Shown here one piece after another: positions 36,405 through 47,148 of a stretch of DNA of 64,000 bases. Under the pieces are notes generated by a model. The model was not told where the DNA came from. It saw nothing but the letters and a program-made list of their open reading frames with translations, and made no database searches. Origin of the DNA: Aegilops tauschii subsp. strangulata (Eukaryota; Streptophyta; Magnoliopsida; Poales; Poaceae); assembly GCF_002575655.3 (NCBI RefSeq), contig NC_053041.3, forward strand, positions 375,207,054 through 375,271,053, given 5' to 3'. How positions within the stretch are numbered: position 1 is the first letter of the stretch; each line of letters starts with the position of its first letter. The position numbers and the translations under genes were made by a program.

Positions 36405-37155
36405 TGTCGGGGATATACCCCGCGGTATGACCCGGGCGGAGTTATAACTCGGCTGGGACTTGGTAAACCGGCAGGTGTTAAGTCAGATGATAACCCGGCA
36501 TGTGTTAAGTCAGATGATAACCCAGCAGATGTTAAGTCAGATGATAACCCGGCAGGTGTTAAGTCAGATGATAAACCGGCAGGTATTAAGTCAGATCATA
36601 AACCGACAGACCATCATAAACCGGCAGACCATCATAAACCGGTAGACCATCATAAACCGGCAGACATTGATAACTGGTTGGCAGTCATAACCCGACAGAT
36701 AGTGATAACTGGTTGACAGTCATAACTCGGCAGATAGAGTCGCCTGGAGTTATGAAGCCCGATACGATATGAAGCCCAAGACGTTAAGAGGCCCATGAAG
36801 AGAAGTCAGAATAGTTTAAGTCTTAATCCGAGTTGGACTCTACATGTAACCCGCCCCTTCAACATATATAAGGAGGGGCAGGGCACCCCAAGAGGGAGAG
36901 AAGATAATCTTAGGGCTAGACATAACTAGGAGAGCCGGTTTACGGCGACTCCCTCGTGATGATAATGAGACCTAGCCTCAAACAGCATGTAGGGCTATTA
37001 CCGGATGATGTTTCCCGGGGCCCGAAGCTGTCTAAATCCCTATCTTGTGTTGCGTCTCTCGATTCCGCTCAACCCCTCTCAAGCTACCACGTAGATGCGT
37101 TGGCCTCACGACTAAGTCCTCACACTAGGACATCTGCCGCGAAAATTCCACAACA
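36405..37155 (+). repeat. 5' LTR of the non-autonomous element
   Basis: It runs from TGTCGGGGATATACCC to TTCCACAACA. A minisatellite at about 36470-36600 has five 27-bp units (core GTTAAGTCAGATGATAA), followed by 18-bp units (core CATCATAAACCGGCAGAC) to about 36665. A TATA-like ACATATATAAGG is near 36860. Confidence 0.88.
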
Positions 37156-37175
37156 GTTGGCGCCCACCGTGGGGC
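37156..37175 (+). other. Primer-binding site of the non-autonomous element
   Basis: TTGGCGCCCACCGTGGGG follows the 5' LTR with one base between, a primer-binding sequence seen in grass Gypsy elements. It shows the element used normal reverse-transcription priming. Confidence 0.65.
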
Positions 37176-37216
37176 CCGCGCACGGTGGTGTTGAGTTCTT
37201 GGAGGGATCTTTCCCC

Positions 37217-37561
37217 ATGATCGAGAAGCTGGCAATTTTCCGTGGCTGTCCCACGTCTCGAGAAATTTCATGGGATAAGGAAAAGACTGCAGTGGAAAGA
37301 TCTACATCATCAACGAACAGTCAAACCAACATGTTCAGATTCGATCCGGGCGGGTTATGGTTCTGCAAAGTCGGTCGGGTCAAGACTGTCCCACGGATTA
37401 CTAGGTCAAGACTGACGGCACGTCGCCAGATTGAGATCAACTGCTATTGCTACTGCTGTCAAATTGTACTAGTTTCCATTGAAGCCGACAAAAAAAATCT
37501 GTTGTCTGATCCGCCGACAAAAAAAACACGCTCGAGCCCCGAGGAAAGATTGGAGTACTAG
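37217..37561 (+). CDS. Small ORF in the leader of the non-autonomous element, function unknown
   Basis: A 114-codon frame opens MIEKLAIFRGCPTSRE shortly after the primer-binding site and ends ...SSPEERLEY. It lies where gag would begin, but I see no capsid motif or zinc knuckle. It could be a gag vestige or a chance frame. The frame is also open upstream into the LTR, so the start is uncertain. Confidence 0.25.
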   Translation: MIEKLAIFRGCPTSREISWDKEKTAVERSTSSTNSQTNMFRFDPGGLWFCKVGRVKTVPRITRSRLTARRQIEINCYCYCCQIVLVSIEADKKNLLSDPPTKKTRSSPEERLEY

Positions 37562-37907
37562 TCACGGCGCAGGAAAGGATACAGATCCAGTTAAAAAAGG
37601 GGGGTTAAACCGCCGAGCCAATTACGACCCGGACTCTGTGGCCGTAACCACACTTCCCATCGCTGGCCTGCCCTGCTCAAACCGCCGGCCACCGGGCTGA
37701 TCCACCTCCACCTCCGCTGGCTCGCCCAAACGGTTTAGCTCCTCGCACGGCTTCAAATCGCCGACGCCTCACCTTCTGCTCCAAATCGGCCGCCCCGGGC
37801 CACCATTCCTCTACATTTACTGATGCCGGCTTCGTTGACCTCCTCTGTCGCTGCCGGTGAGTCACCAGTCTCCACACCCGCTGCGACGCCTCAAGCCACG
37901 AGCTCCT
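37562..37907 (+). other. GC-rich interior sequence before the plastid insert
   Basis: A GC-rich stretch with frequent AACCGCC and CGCC words and no convincing gene. The same style of sequence resumes after the plastid fragment at 38237, so the fragment sits inside it. Confidence 0.5.
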
Positions 37908-38236
37908 GGCGTAGCAAGCGACGAAATGCTTCGGGGAGTTGAAAATAAGCATAGATCCGGAGATTCCCAAATAGGTTAACCTTTTAAACTGCCTGCTGAA
38001 TCCATGAGCAGGCAAGAGACAACCTGGCGAACTGAAACATCTTAGTAGCCAGAGGAAAAGAAAGCAAAAGCGATTCCCGTAGTAGCGGCGAGCGAAATGG
38101 GAGCAGCCTAAACCGTGAAAACGGGGTTGTGGGAGAGCAATACAAGCGTTGTGCTACTAGGCGAAGCGGTTGAGTGCCGCACCCTAGATGGCTAAAGTCC
38201 AGTAGCCGAAAGCATCACTAGCTTATGCTCTGACCC
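37908..38236 (+). rRNA. Fragment of plastid 23S rRNA (5' domain), captured, not functional
   Basis: The sequence reads as the 5' domain of chloroplast 23S rRNA, from GGCGTAGCAAGCGACGAAAT to TATGCTCTGACCC. Diagnostic stretches include GAACTGAAACATCTTAGTAG, AGTAGCGGCGAGCGAAATGG and GTGAAAACGGGGTTGTGGG. The bacterial 23S counterpart of the same segment shares the GAACTGAAACATCT and AGTAGCGGCGAGCGAA blocks. About 329 of roughly 2,800 bases are present. A few substitutions from the plastid sequence I remember are visible. It is a nuclear plastid-DNA fragment inside a retrotransposon, not an expressed rRNA gene. Confidence 0.88.
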
Positions 38237-39530
38237 ACAATCGCCATACCGCCATGTCTCTGTTTCCAGGCTGAGTCGCCAGGGCCTCGCGGTTGTTGCT
38301 TCAGAGAGCTGCTTCGTGACGAGTCGCCGGCGCCCCTTGGATTGCAGCCGCAGTCAACCTCCGAGGTGTCGCGTTGCCGCTGTTGCTATGGCCTTAACCC
38401 GCCGTGTTTGACCCATCGTGGTCGATCCGTCGTTGCTCCGTCCGAGTCAAACCGACCTGCTGCCGCCTACTCTGAGCCGCCGTCGTTCCTGCGGGCCGGG
38501 TCCGCCCGCGATCCGGCCGACCTTCGCCGTCGCTGCTTCAGCCTTGCTCTGAGTCACCGGGAGGGCCTCGTGCCAAGTCACTTCAAATCGCCGACCTGCG
38601 AGTCACCATCGAGACCACTCCGTTTTCGCCGACCCGTTTGACTTCGAGCTGCTTCGACCTCGAGTCACGGGTTACCAATGAACTGGCCGCTTCAGTTTTT
38701 GCCAAGTCGCCGGCCCTTGCAGTAGGACGCCGGTCCGGTGCCTCCTCAAACCGCCGTCTTGCCTTGCCACCACCATGGTTCATTCCGCTGCTGTGGCTTG
38801 TTTATGCGTCAAAACGCCTCGCCTTCCTACCCGTCAGCTGCCCCGTTTCAAGGCCGCCACTGATTCCGTTTCAACCGGCCTCCGCCGCCCGCTGACTTCG
38901 CCTCCTCCAGAGCTTCAAGTCGCCGCCGCCGCGCCTTGAGCGGACCGAGTAACCTGCCCCGTTGCTGGGCTTCGTCTTCCGCTTCAAGCGGCCACCGTGG
39001 CCTTCAAAATCGCTGCCTCCGCCGAGTCGCCGGTCTGGCCAAGTTTCTGGCGCGCCTTCACGGCTCAGTATCAGTTGTCGTCGCAGCCCACTGATTCGCC
39101 GGCGAGGGAGATACCGGTTTGCTGAACCGCCCCGCGCTAAACCGCCAGGCTTTATCACCTCGACCGCAAGCCGCTCTGCCGCTCTACCGTTCTAAACTGC
39201 CGCTGCAACTTCTGCAGCCATGGCCTGCTACCGCGCCGCTTCTCTATTGTCACGGGCCGTCTCCGCCTTGCCGGGTCTTGTCGTCCATCCCTCACCCGTG
39301 AACCGCCCGCTCCGGTGCGCCTGTGCCTCCCGCTGTTGTCCGTGTGCGCCGGGTCACTCGCCTGCTAGCAGCCCCGGCCGCTGCGCCGATCGCCGGCTCT
39401 ACTCCTGGGCCGGTTTCGTCCCCTGCGCTGCGCCCTTGCTCCAGCCTGTTCCCGGGCCAGCTCCGTCTCCCACGCCAGCACAACAAGCCTTGGTCAACAC
39501 CAACGCATCAGACCACATGCTCTGACTTGG
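38237..39530 (+). other. GC-rich interior with recurring CCGCC/GTCGCCG words
   Basis: Very GC-rich, with many short open frames on both strands that are typical of such composition. I see no domain or splice-bounded gene. It may derive from degenerate repeats or captured genic DNA. Confidence 0.4.
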
Positions 39531-42292
39531 AGAAGGACACGCCATGAGTCAATTGATCCAGCCATGACCCGGAAGCAAGCACTTCTGCGGACTCGTGCTC
39601 CACTGCTTTGTACAGTTCAACCCGTGGCTCCATAAGATGACAAGATTGCATGAAGATCAAAGCAGAGCGCCGTTAGTATTTACGCAAAAGTTGCCATGTA
39701 GAAAATCATTGGGTTTGACTGGCTCTAAGTGACACTTGATGCTACTCATCGGGGGATTAAGATAACACTTGTTGCAATCCGTATAAAGGCCATGGTCCCG
39801 AAGTACTAATACAGACGATTCACACTTCCGTCTGCTATTTTCATCATCAGTACAAAAATGCCAGCGATTCTACAAAATTCAGCATCATCCGTCTGCATCA
39901 GTCTAGACGGCAGGTACACTGACCACGCTCCAGCAGTTGCAGATAAAAGACAAAAACAGCGCTGCTTAATAAATCTGGTTAAATACTATGAGGCGCTGGG
40001 TCTGCATATGGATCTGTCACCTAAACAAAATCAGGTGCTATCCCTCCTTTATATTTTTATCGGTACATTTTTAAAACCTGTTGGCACCATTACGTTGCCC
40101 TATGATGTTTTTATACACAGGTAAATTATTCATTACAAAGGTGTTGTTATATTGCGGAGATGGAGGCGCGCCAACATCATTCAGCACAGGTGGTCGTCCG
40201 TGTTGCGTTACTCAATGGGCTCCTGGACCGGCTTACAACGTCGTGGCCGTATCTCGCAACCGAGCCGGTTTACAACACCACGGATAACTCACCTGAGTCC
40301 GTGCCGTTTCTAATGCTGCGGCCGACTCTTTCGCCCACGCCGGCTTACAGCGCTACGGCCGACTCATCTGTCTATGCCGCCTCTAAAGCCGCGGTCGTCT
40401 TTGTCGTCCGTCTCTCACGGCCTGGTCTACATCAACACACCGGGCTGCACCTGTCTGCATGAGCTGTTTACTGAGTATAAAGCAATTCACAGCATGGGTA
40501 GCCCGGATTTCTTTCAACAAATTGGAGGCAAATTATCATATACTATTAACCACCATCTGCACTGGATGGCTCAATGGGCAGGCGCACAAGTCGCTGCCAC
40601 TACAATTTGGATAACTTCAAATAGCCAGTTGGAAGGAACCATTGGCCGAGTTCTTGACACGGCTCTGACTGATCATTTATAACCCACCGTAGTCACCTCA
40701 AACTTTTGTGGATTCACATCGTGTTATCAAACCAATGATATATACCTTCTGCTATGGTCAAAGTACGGAGAATCTCAAGACAACTCCTTGAGTCATCTTA
40801 AGACTCGGGGGCTACGATGATATGACAGTTACAAAATCCCGGCTCAATGAAGAAGTTCCGGGTCATCAGAAAGGATTCCGGTTTACAATCCGGTTCAAGG
40901 GAAATCTGTTCTCCCACAAAGCTCTGAAGCTCTCAAATCCGGTTTAAAAATTTCCGGTTCAAAAAGGAATTAACTTCTCGCAAGTTCGAGTTTAAAGGCC
41001 GTCAGAAAATTTCTGGCTGAAAATGAAGATTCCGGTTTAAAATCCGGTTCAAGGGAAAGATGTCTCCCACAAAGCTTTGAAGCTCTCAATATCCGGTTCA
41101 AAATCCCGGTTCAAGAAGAATTTATCTCTTACAAAAAGTTAAAGGTTGCCGAAGAGGACCTGTTGCCATAATGTGCGGTTCAAACATGGGTATCCTGCCT
41201 TATTAGCTTATCATATTATTGATCACTTGGGGGCTTGGTCGTGTCCGAACCATAGCTACACCAGAAAACTACTTCGGGGCCAAAGAGAGTGTTGCAAAAG
41301 AACAACTCAAACATAGGCACCCATTGAGCACAGCTCAAAATATTGCTTGGGGATTCTTTGCTATCGCAATGAACAAAGAATATACACTTGTAATAGGCTA
41401 TCAAGCCACGGCTTGGAAGCCTGGTGTATACACCTAAAACCCCGGGTTAACCTACCTTTTTTAAGTAAGTCACTCCGTCCAGGTAAACCTGGTATGACCC
41501 GCCGAACTTTGACAAGTCAATCTCATAAGACCCTGAACTTGTCAAAGTTAAAACGACTATTGGTTAAAGATTGAGGTCCATCTTAAAAGGCTTTGTAAAA
41601 TGGTTTAACTCAGTGGCCTGGCAGCCCATGAAAAGCCTCGAATTTGGGGCCTGGCAGCCCATGAAAAGCCTCGACTACAAGTTTTCATATGCTTTTATTT
41701 GCCAAGTTTTTTCTCCTTTGTTGAGATTTATAATGTTTTTGATAAACCGGCGTTCATTAACCCGGCTTGGCTTTCACCTACAAGTTGTCAGTACATGATC
41801 AGTTATAATCCGGTGTTTATTAACCCGGCCTGGTTTTGACTATAAGTTGCCAGTATATATTTGGATTGCGCCATTGGAATAATGCGCTTATAAATCATTG
41901 GGTTATATTATTCAAATAGCCAACATGGCTGGATTTTTATTATGGTTATCAATAACCAATGTTATGATTGAGGTTTTCAAAGTCACTTCAGCACAATGGA
42001 TATTATTTTATCAATGGGTATGATTTATTCTACAAAGGAATAGTCCCGAGTCGCTGCAGGTTCACGACCCGGCACTTGGGGGCTACGTTATTTAAGTTGA
42101 GATTACATCAAATATGCAAGTCTCATGTCACTGCAAGCATGCACCATGACACTTGGGGGCTAATGAAAAGTCATTTTTTGCTAACCTTATTGAAGACCCG
42201 ACTCATCACATTGTAATGAGCCGGCCCTTGGGGGCTACCAATTGCTCCTATCAACAATTCAAGGTGCACAAGTTTTAATCCATTATATTGAA
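39531..42292 (+). other. Interior sequence with no recognised gene; contains a ~154-bp tandem duplication
   Basis: An ORF at 39858-40124 opens MPAILQNSASSVCISLDG but has no recognised motif. Around 40865-41110 two copies of a ~154-bp unit occur (AATCCGGTTCAAGGG at 40887 and 41041). Polypurine-like TTGGGGGCTAC motifs start at 40804. Confidence 0.4.
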
Positions 42293-42364
42293 GGGTCCGC
42301 TCCTCAGTTGGTAAAGCACAAAGCTCTTAACCTTGTGGACGCGGGTTCAAGCCCCATGATGGGA
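42293..42364 (+). tRNA. Decayed tRNA-Lys(CUU) relic inside the retroelement
   Basis: The 72-nt stretch has the tRNA layout: D-arm CTCAGTTGGTAAAGC, anticodon arm CAAAGCTCTTAACCTTG with anticodon CTT, and T-arm GCGGGTTCAAGCCCCAT. This is close to plant nuclear tRNA-Lys(CUU). The D-stem has one mismatch, the T-stem one mismatch and one G-T, and the two acceptor strands (GGGTCCG and GATGGGA) do not pair. It is therefore a pseudogene. The internal promoter boxes A and B are largely kept. Confidence 0.78.
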
Positions 42365-43089
42365 GTTACATCATATGATGTTATTTTCAATGAAGTATAT
42401 ATAAAGTCCCAGCTCAGTATTATCTTACTGAGCTGGCTCTTGGAGGTTACACGTTGCTGTTAAAATCTACATGATCATATTTTCAAAGTCCCTGCTCATT
42501 ATTTGCATAATGACCCGGCCCTTGGGGGCTACACTGGTCGAAGTTTTTTTGAGCATCGGGCAATTTCAAGTCCCAGGTTGCTGCAAGCATGACAACCCGG
42601 CACTTGGGGGCTACATATGTGGAATACTCAGTTCTGACTAGTGATTGAGATGAACAACCTGGATTTCTTCAAGCTTGTGACATTTATATTTGAAGCAAAG
42701 TCTTATGTTGTTGCTATGCTCCCTTCTTAAGACTTGGGGGCTACAAGTGATAGGCATATAAGAGGTATATTTTCAAGCTTGATGTTAACTACAATTATGA
42801 CTCGGTGCCATCAATATTTATAAACCGACAGTTTTTGGCAATGATAAATCGGCAAGTTCTACATTCTTAAACCGGCTGAAGATCAGATGAGTATTTCAAG
42901 GACCAATATTTTTGTTAAGCATTGGGAGCTGAGTCAAATGAATTATTTTTCATAATATTTTTCTGTGACAAACCAATGTTAGCAAATTGATTATGAAGAT
43001 GGCCTATTGACCCGGATTTTCTAGAAGAAGGAAAGGACAAGGACTTAAGGATATTCTGGATCAGTTTAACATGGATAAATACAAATTAA
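42365..43089 (+). other. Non-coding interior up to the polypurine tract
   Basis: AT-rich sequence with four of the polypurine-like motifs and no gene. Confidence 0.4.
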
Positions 43090-43101
43090 ACTGGGGGCTA
43101 A

Positions 43102-43833
43102 TGTCGGGGATATACCCCGCGGTATGACCCGACCAGAGTTATAACTCGGCTAGGACTTGGTAAACCGGCAGGTGTTAAGTCAAATGATAACCCGGCAGGT
43201 GTTAAGTCAGATGGTAACCCGACAGATGTTAAGTCAGATGATAACCCGGCAGGTGTTAAGCCAGATGATATACCGGCAGGTATTAAGTCAGATCATAAAC
43301 CGGCAGACCATCATAAACCGGCAGACCATCATAAACCGGCAGACAGTGATAACTGGTTGACAGTCATAACCCGACAGATAGTGATAACTGGTTGACAGTC
43401 ATAACTCGGCAGATAGAGTCGCCTGGAGTTATGAAGCCCGAGACGTTATGAAGCCCAAGACGTTAAGAGGCCCATGAAGAGAAGTCAGAATAGTTTAAGT
43501 CTTAATCCGAGTTGGACTCTACATGTAACCCGCCCCTTCAACATATATAAGGAGGGGCAGGGCACCCCAAGAGGGAGAGGAGATAATCTTAGGGCTAGAC
43601 ATAACTAGGAGAGCCAGTTTACGGTGACTCCCTCATGATGATAATGAGACCTAGCCTCAAACAACATGTAGGGCTATTACCGTATGATGTTTCCCGGGGC
43701 CCGAAGCTGTCTAAATCCCTGTCTTGTGTTGCGTCTCTGATTCCGCTCAACCCCGCTCAAGCTACCACGTAGATGCGTTGGCCTCATGACTAAGTCCTCA
43801 CACTAGGACATCTGCCGTGACAATTCCACGACA
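43102..43833 (+). repeat. 3' LTR of the non-autonomous element
   Basis: It runs from TGTCGGGGATATACCC to TTCCACGACA. It carries the same 27-bp and 18-bp minisatellites but is 19 bp shorter than the 5' LTR, consistent largely with loss or gain of one 18-bp unit. Confidence 0.88.
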
Positions 43834-46366
43834 GCCACGGTTCATCGATGCAGCCTGCAGACAGACCGATCGTATGTACGTACACGTTCGCGACCAGAAT
43901 GACAACGCTATGTACGCTTCGACTAGGTGGGTCCCGACTGTCAGGGAGAGAAGGAGGCACTTCCTTGCGTGCGAAGATGTAGCTGGTGGGTCCCAACAGT
44001 CAGGGGGAAACATTTTTTTGTGAGATATGGTGGCCGTCCGGTGGGTCCCTGTTGTCAGGTGGAGGAATCATTATTTTGTGCGTAATAAGGAGGCACTTCC
44101 TTGCTGTGGCCATGGACCCAGGTGTCAGCCTCTCCACGTACAGTACTCTTCCGATGGAAGTGGTTCCTTGACCACATTGACCTCGCCGCGCCGAAAGCAC
44201 CATGGAGGTGGACGACGGCGAGACCTAGGAAAGGGACAACGCGGAGCCGGGGAAGACGCAGCAGTGGATGCCCATGCAGAGAGGAGTATGAGGGTTCACT
44301 GGTTCGGCTGCAGTCTGAGGCTGCCATTGCCGCAGAATAATAGGGGGTGTGGGTGAGTAGAGGGATGGCCTGGCCAGCTGTGGGGGTAGTAGGGGGCGGT
44401 GAGGCCTCCGCGGTAGCACAACCGGCCATGTGAGGGAGTAGCAGGCGCCATGACCGGCGCTAGTTTGGGCGGCTGGAGCAAGAAGACCAGAGGTTAAAGA
44501 AGCACTACGGCCGTTGGATGGACATCATACGGTCACTGGAGCTAGAATCGTTCATATTGACTAAGTTGACAAAGCCCTCCATCCGCGTCAACTTAGTAGG
44601 CCCACAAGTCAGCCTCCCACTTTGGTGGGTCCCAGCTAGCTGGGGGAGTATTCATTTTTTGTGCGTAATAAGGAGGCACTTCCTTGCGTGCGAAGATAGA
44701 GCTGATGGGTCCAGGCTGTCAGCGAGGGGAACGTTTTTTCGTGAAATACAGAGGCCCTTCTGGTGGGTCCCAGCTGTCAGGTGGAGGAATCATTATTTTG
44801 CACGTAATAAGGAGGCATTTCCTTGTGTGCGGCCGTGGACCCAGCTGTCAGCCTCTCCACGTACAGTCCACTTCCGATGGATGTCGTTCGTTGACCACAT
44901 TGACCACGCCGCGCCGAGGGCACCAGGGTGGTGGACGACGACGAGGCCTAGGAAGGGAACGACATGAAGCCAGGGAAGACTCGCCAGTTGTTTCCCACGC
45001 GGAGGGGAGTACGAGGGTTTACTGGTTCGTCTCCCATCACCGGAGAATAACAGCAGGTGTGGGTGAGTAGAGGGATGGCTAGGCCAGCGATCGGAGTACG
45101 ATGGGGCGGTGAGGCCTGCGCGGCAGCACAGCCGGCCGCGGGAGGAGGGAGCACGCAGTCCGCCGGCGCTTGTTTGAGCGGCTGGAGCAGGAAGAGCAGA
45201 GATTGAAGAAGCACGACGGTCGTTGGATGGACATCCAACAGTCACTGCTCTCGCGTGTTGACTAAGTTGACACGGCGTTGAATGTGCATCAACCTTTTTT
45301 TAAGGAAAGTGTACGCGTCAACCTATAGTAGGCACACAAGTCAGCCTCAAATGTGTGGAAAACAGCATACAACCCATCTGCCATTATTTCTAATAATTTA
45401 CAGCCCATTTGCTAATTCTTAAGATTTTTTGGAGCCCATCTTCTTTTTGTTAGCATTACAGCCCATATTGTGGCCACGGTTAAAAATTATACGAAATTTT
45501 TCATATTTCGGTGCGGTCAACTATTTTTAATCCCGAAATTTTGAGTCACATTCAAACTAATTTGAAAAATAAATTCATATCAATATAAAATCCAAATAAT
45601 TGTCCATGCATAAAAATCAATGGAATTTAAAATCTCAAAATGAAAAAAAAGAAATTTGAAACTAATTGCCGGTTTGATTTCTTTTAAAAATGTACAACCC
45701 ATTTCTCATTACTGATAGCCCATTTTCTCTTCTTGAAAGATTTGCAGCCCAGCAGGGCTGACAAAGCAAGTAGGCCTCGGTTGGGTATTCTGCAAAAGAA
45801 CAAAAAAATTGGCTAGTCATTTTCAGAAAGAAAAAAACTATTGGGCTGGTCTTGTGGGAAACATAAAAGAAAAGGTTGGCTAGACAGGCCAGAGTGCCCC
45901 GCACAGCCCAGTTGACACCCTGCTTCCGTCTCAAAAACAAAGATAACTGTGGCAAGCTACTTCCATAAAAAAACTGGGCAAGCTACTGGGTCCCTCGTGT
46001 CAGCCGCTCGTTGCGCAATTCTCTCGTTTATTGACTACGTTGACAATGGCATGGGACCCAGATGTCAGAAATCCATTAGGAGGAACCATTTTTCTAGCTT
46101 GAAATAAGGAGGCACTTGCTTGCGTACTTCCATGACCTTGGTGGGTCCCTGTTGTCATCCTCTCCGCGTACAATCATCTCCTGATTGTGTACGCGTCAAC
46201 CTAGTAGGCCCAGAAGTCAGCCTCTAAACCCATGGCGGACAAATATAGTCCGTTAAAAAAATAACAGCTCATTCCATACGTTCACACCGAACGTTCAACA
46301 TTCAGAGCAAAGTAACAGGTCAGACCAGATATAGAGTACTGAACTTCCACGTTGACAACCATCATA
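43834..46366 (+). mobile_element. CACTA element 1, continuation after the LTR insertion; 719-bp tandem duplication
   Basis: The sequence resumes after the GCCAC duplication. From about 43925 to 45260 a ~720-bp unit is present twice: AGGAGGCACTTCCTTGCGTG occurs at 43953 and 44671, followed by the same string of landmarks (TGTCAGCCTCTCCACGTACA, ACCACATTGACC, GGGTGAGTAGAGGGATGG). A weaker partial third copy is near 46100-46190. 45260-46366 is AT-richer with CAGCCCAT words. No gene is convincing, and assignment to the CACTA element rests on continuity only. Confidence 0.5.
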
Positions 46367-47080
46367 CACTAGTACGCATCGGTGCTATACAAATGGTTTT
46401 TAACACCTTTCCGCGACGGCATTTGGAACCATCGCCTAGAGTGACGGCGATAGGGGGGTCCTTCCCACACGACCCTAGAAACCGTCGGGGATAGGGAGCC
46501 TTGATGCATAAAGTTGTCCCTATATAACCGTTTCCGATATCTCGAATATCCCAAACGCTCCATCCTTGCTACTCGTTTGTGCTCGCATTGCCATCGCAGT
46601 TGGAGTTTTGTCGTTTTACCTAAATCCAGGTAGATTCTAGGCATGGGAGTTTTACGATGCCTGGCACATCACAAACAGTTCATGATTATAAACCGTGTAT
46701 GATAGGTAGACAATAACACACATTTACTTTTCCCGCACCGTATGCGATAGTGTCTGACATCACACACGCTTTGCAAACGGCAACTGTGTGCATTGTTACA
46801 CATGTTTCCTGTCCGTGAACCATGTCGGATTATGATGCATATCGCACACATTGTGATTTATTAACCGTGTGCGCCGTAATGACCTGCACACCCTAATTTC
46901 GCCCTAATTTAATTGCTGCTATTTAAAATTGTACCTAATTTAAACTTGAAAGTAGGATTTAGCTTTATTCATATCCATCGGGTTCAAACAACCAATGCAT
47001 TATTCGATTCACAGGCACATATGTTTAAGAATTACCTAAGCACCAAATAAAGAATGATGAACTAGGGTTCTATACTTGTA
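46367..47080. repeat. Left subterminal repeats of CACTA element 2
   Basis: Short related words (ACCGTGTATGATAG, CACCGTATGCGATAGTG, AACCGTGTGCGCC) recur between about 46660 and 46880, the kind of clustered sites a CACTA transposase binds. No gene is present. Confidence 0.5.
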
Positions 47081-47148
47081 ATATTACAGATGATAAAGAA
47101 AGAGGCGACTAACATTCCGGTTGCTGAACAACGTGAAGCGGAATGGCC

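Larger units (their letters stand above)
40804..43101 (+). repeat. Nine scattered copies of the element's polypurine-tract motif
   Basis: GGGGGCT(A/T) preceded by CTT, CTC or ACT occurs near 40807, 41229, 42078, 42155, 42229, 42524, 42606, 42736 and 43092. The last is the actual polypurine tract next to the 3' LTR. Many copies are preceded by CCGGC or a similar word, so the repeated unit is longer than the motif. Confidence 0.65.
36405..43833 (+). mobile_element. Complete non-autonomous LTR retrotransposon with captured sequences
   Basis: Two LTRs (36405-37155, 751 bp, and 43102-43833, 732 bp) flank a 5.9-kb interior. The bases GCCAC stand on both sides (36400-36404 and 43834-43838), an exact 5-bp target duplication, so this is one complete insertion into CACTA element 1. 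The interior has a primer-binding site and polypurine tract but no gag, protease, reverse transcriptase or integrase. It does contain a plastid 23S rRNA fragment and a tRNA-Lys relic. The polypurine core GGGGGCTA is shared with the Tat-type element at 3121. Confidence 0.92.

Noticed and set aside
36460..36665. Regular short repeats resembling a CRISPR array
   Set aside because: The 27-bp and 18-bp units are directly adjacent without unique spacers, lie in an LTR, and recur in the partner LTR; this is a plant nuclear minisatellite.
37908..38236. A working rRNA gene or organellar contig
   Set aside because: Only about an eighth of 23S rRNA is present and it is enclosed by retroelement sequence with an intact target duplication around the element.
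38342..39525. Several GC-rich plus-strand frames as possible proteins
   Set aside because: Composition alone keeps frames open; no domain, no splice pattern, and they overlap each other on both strands.
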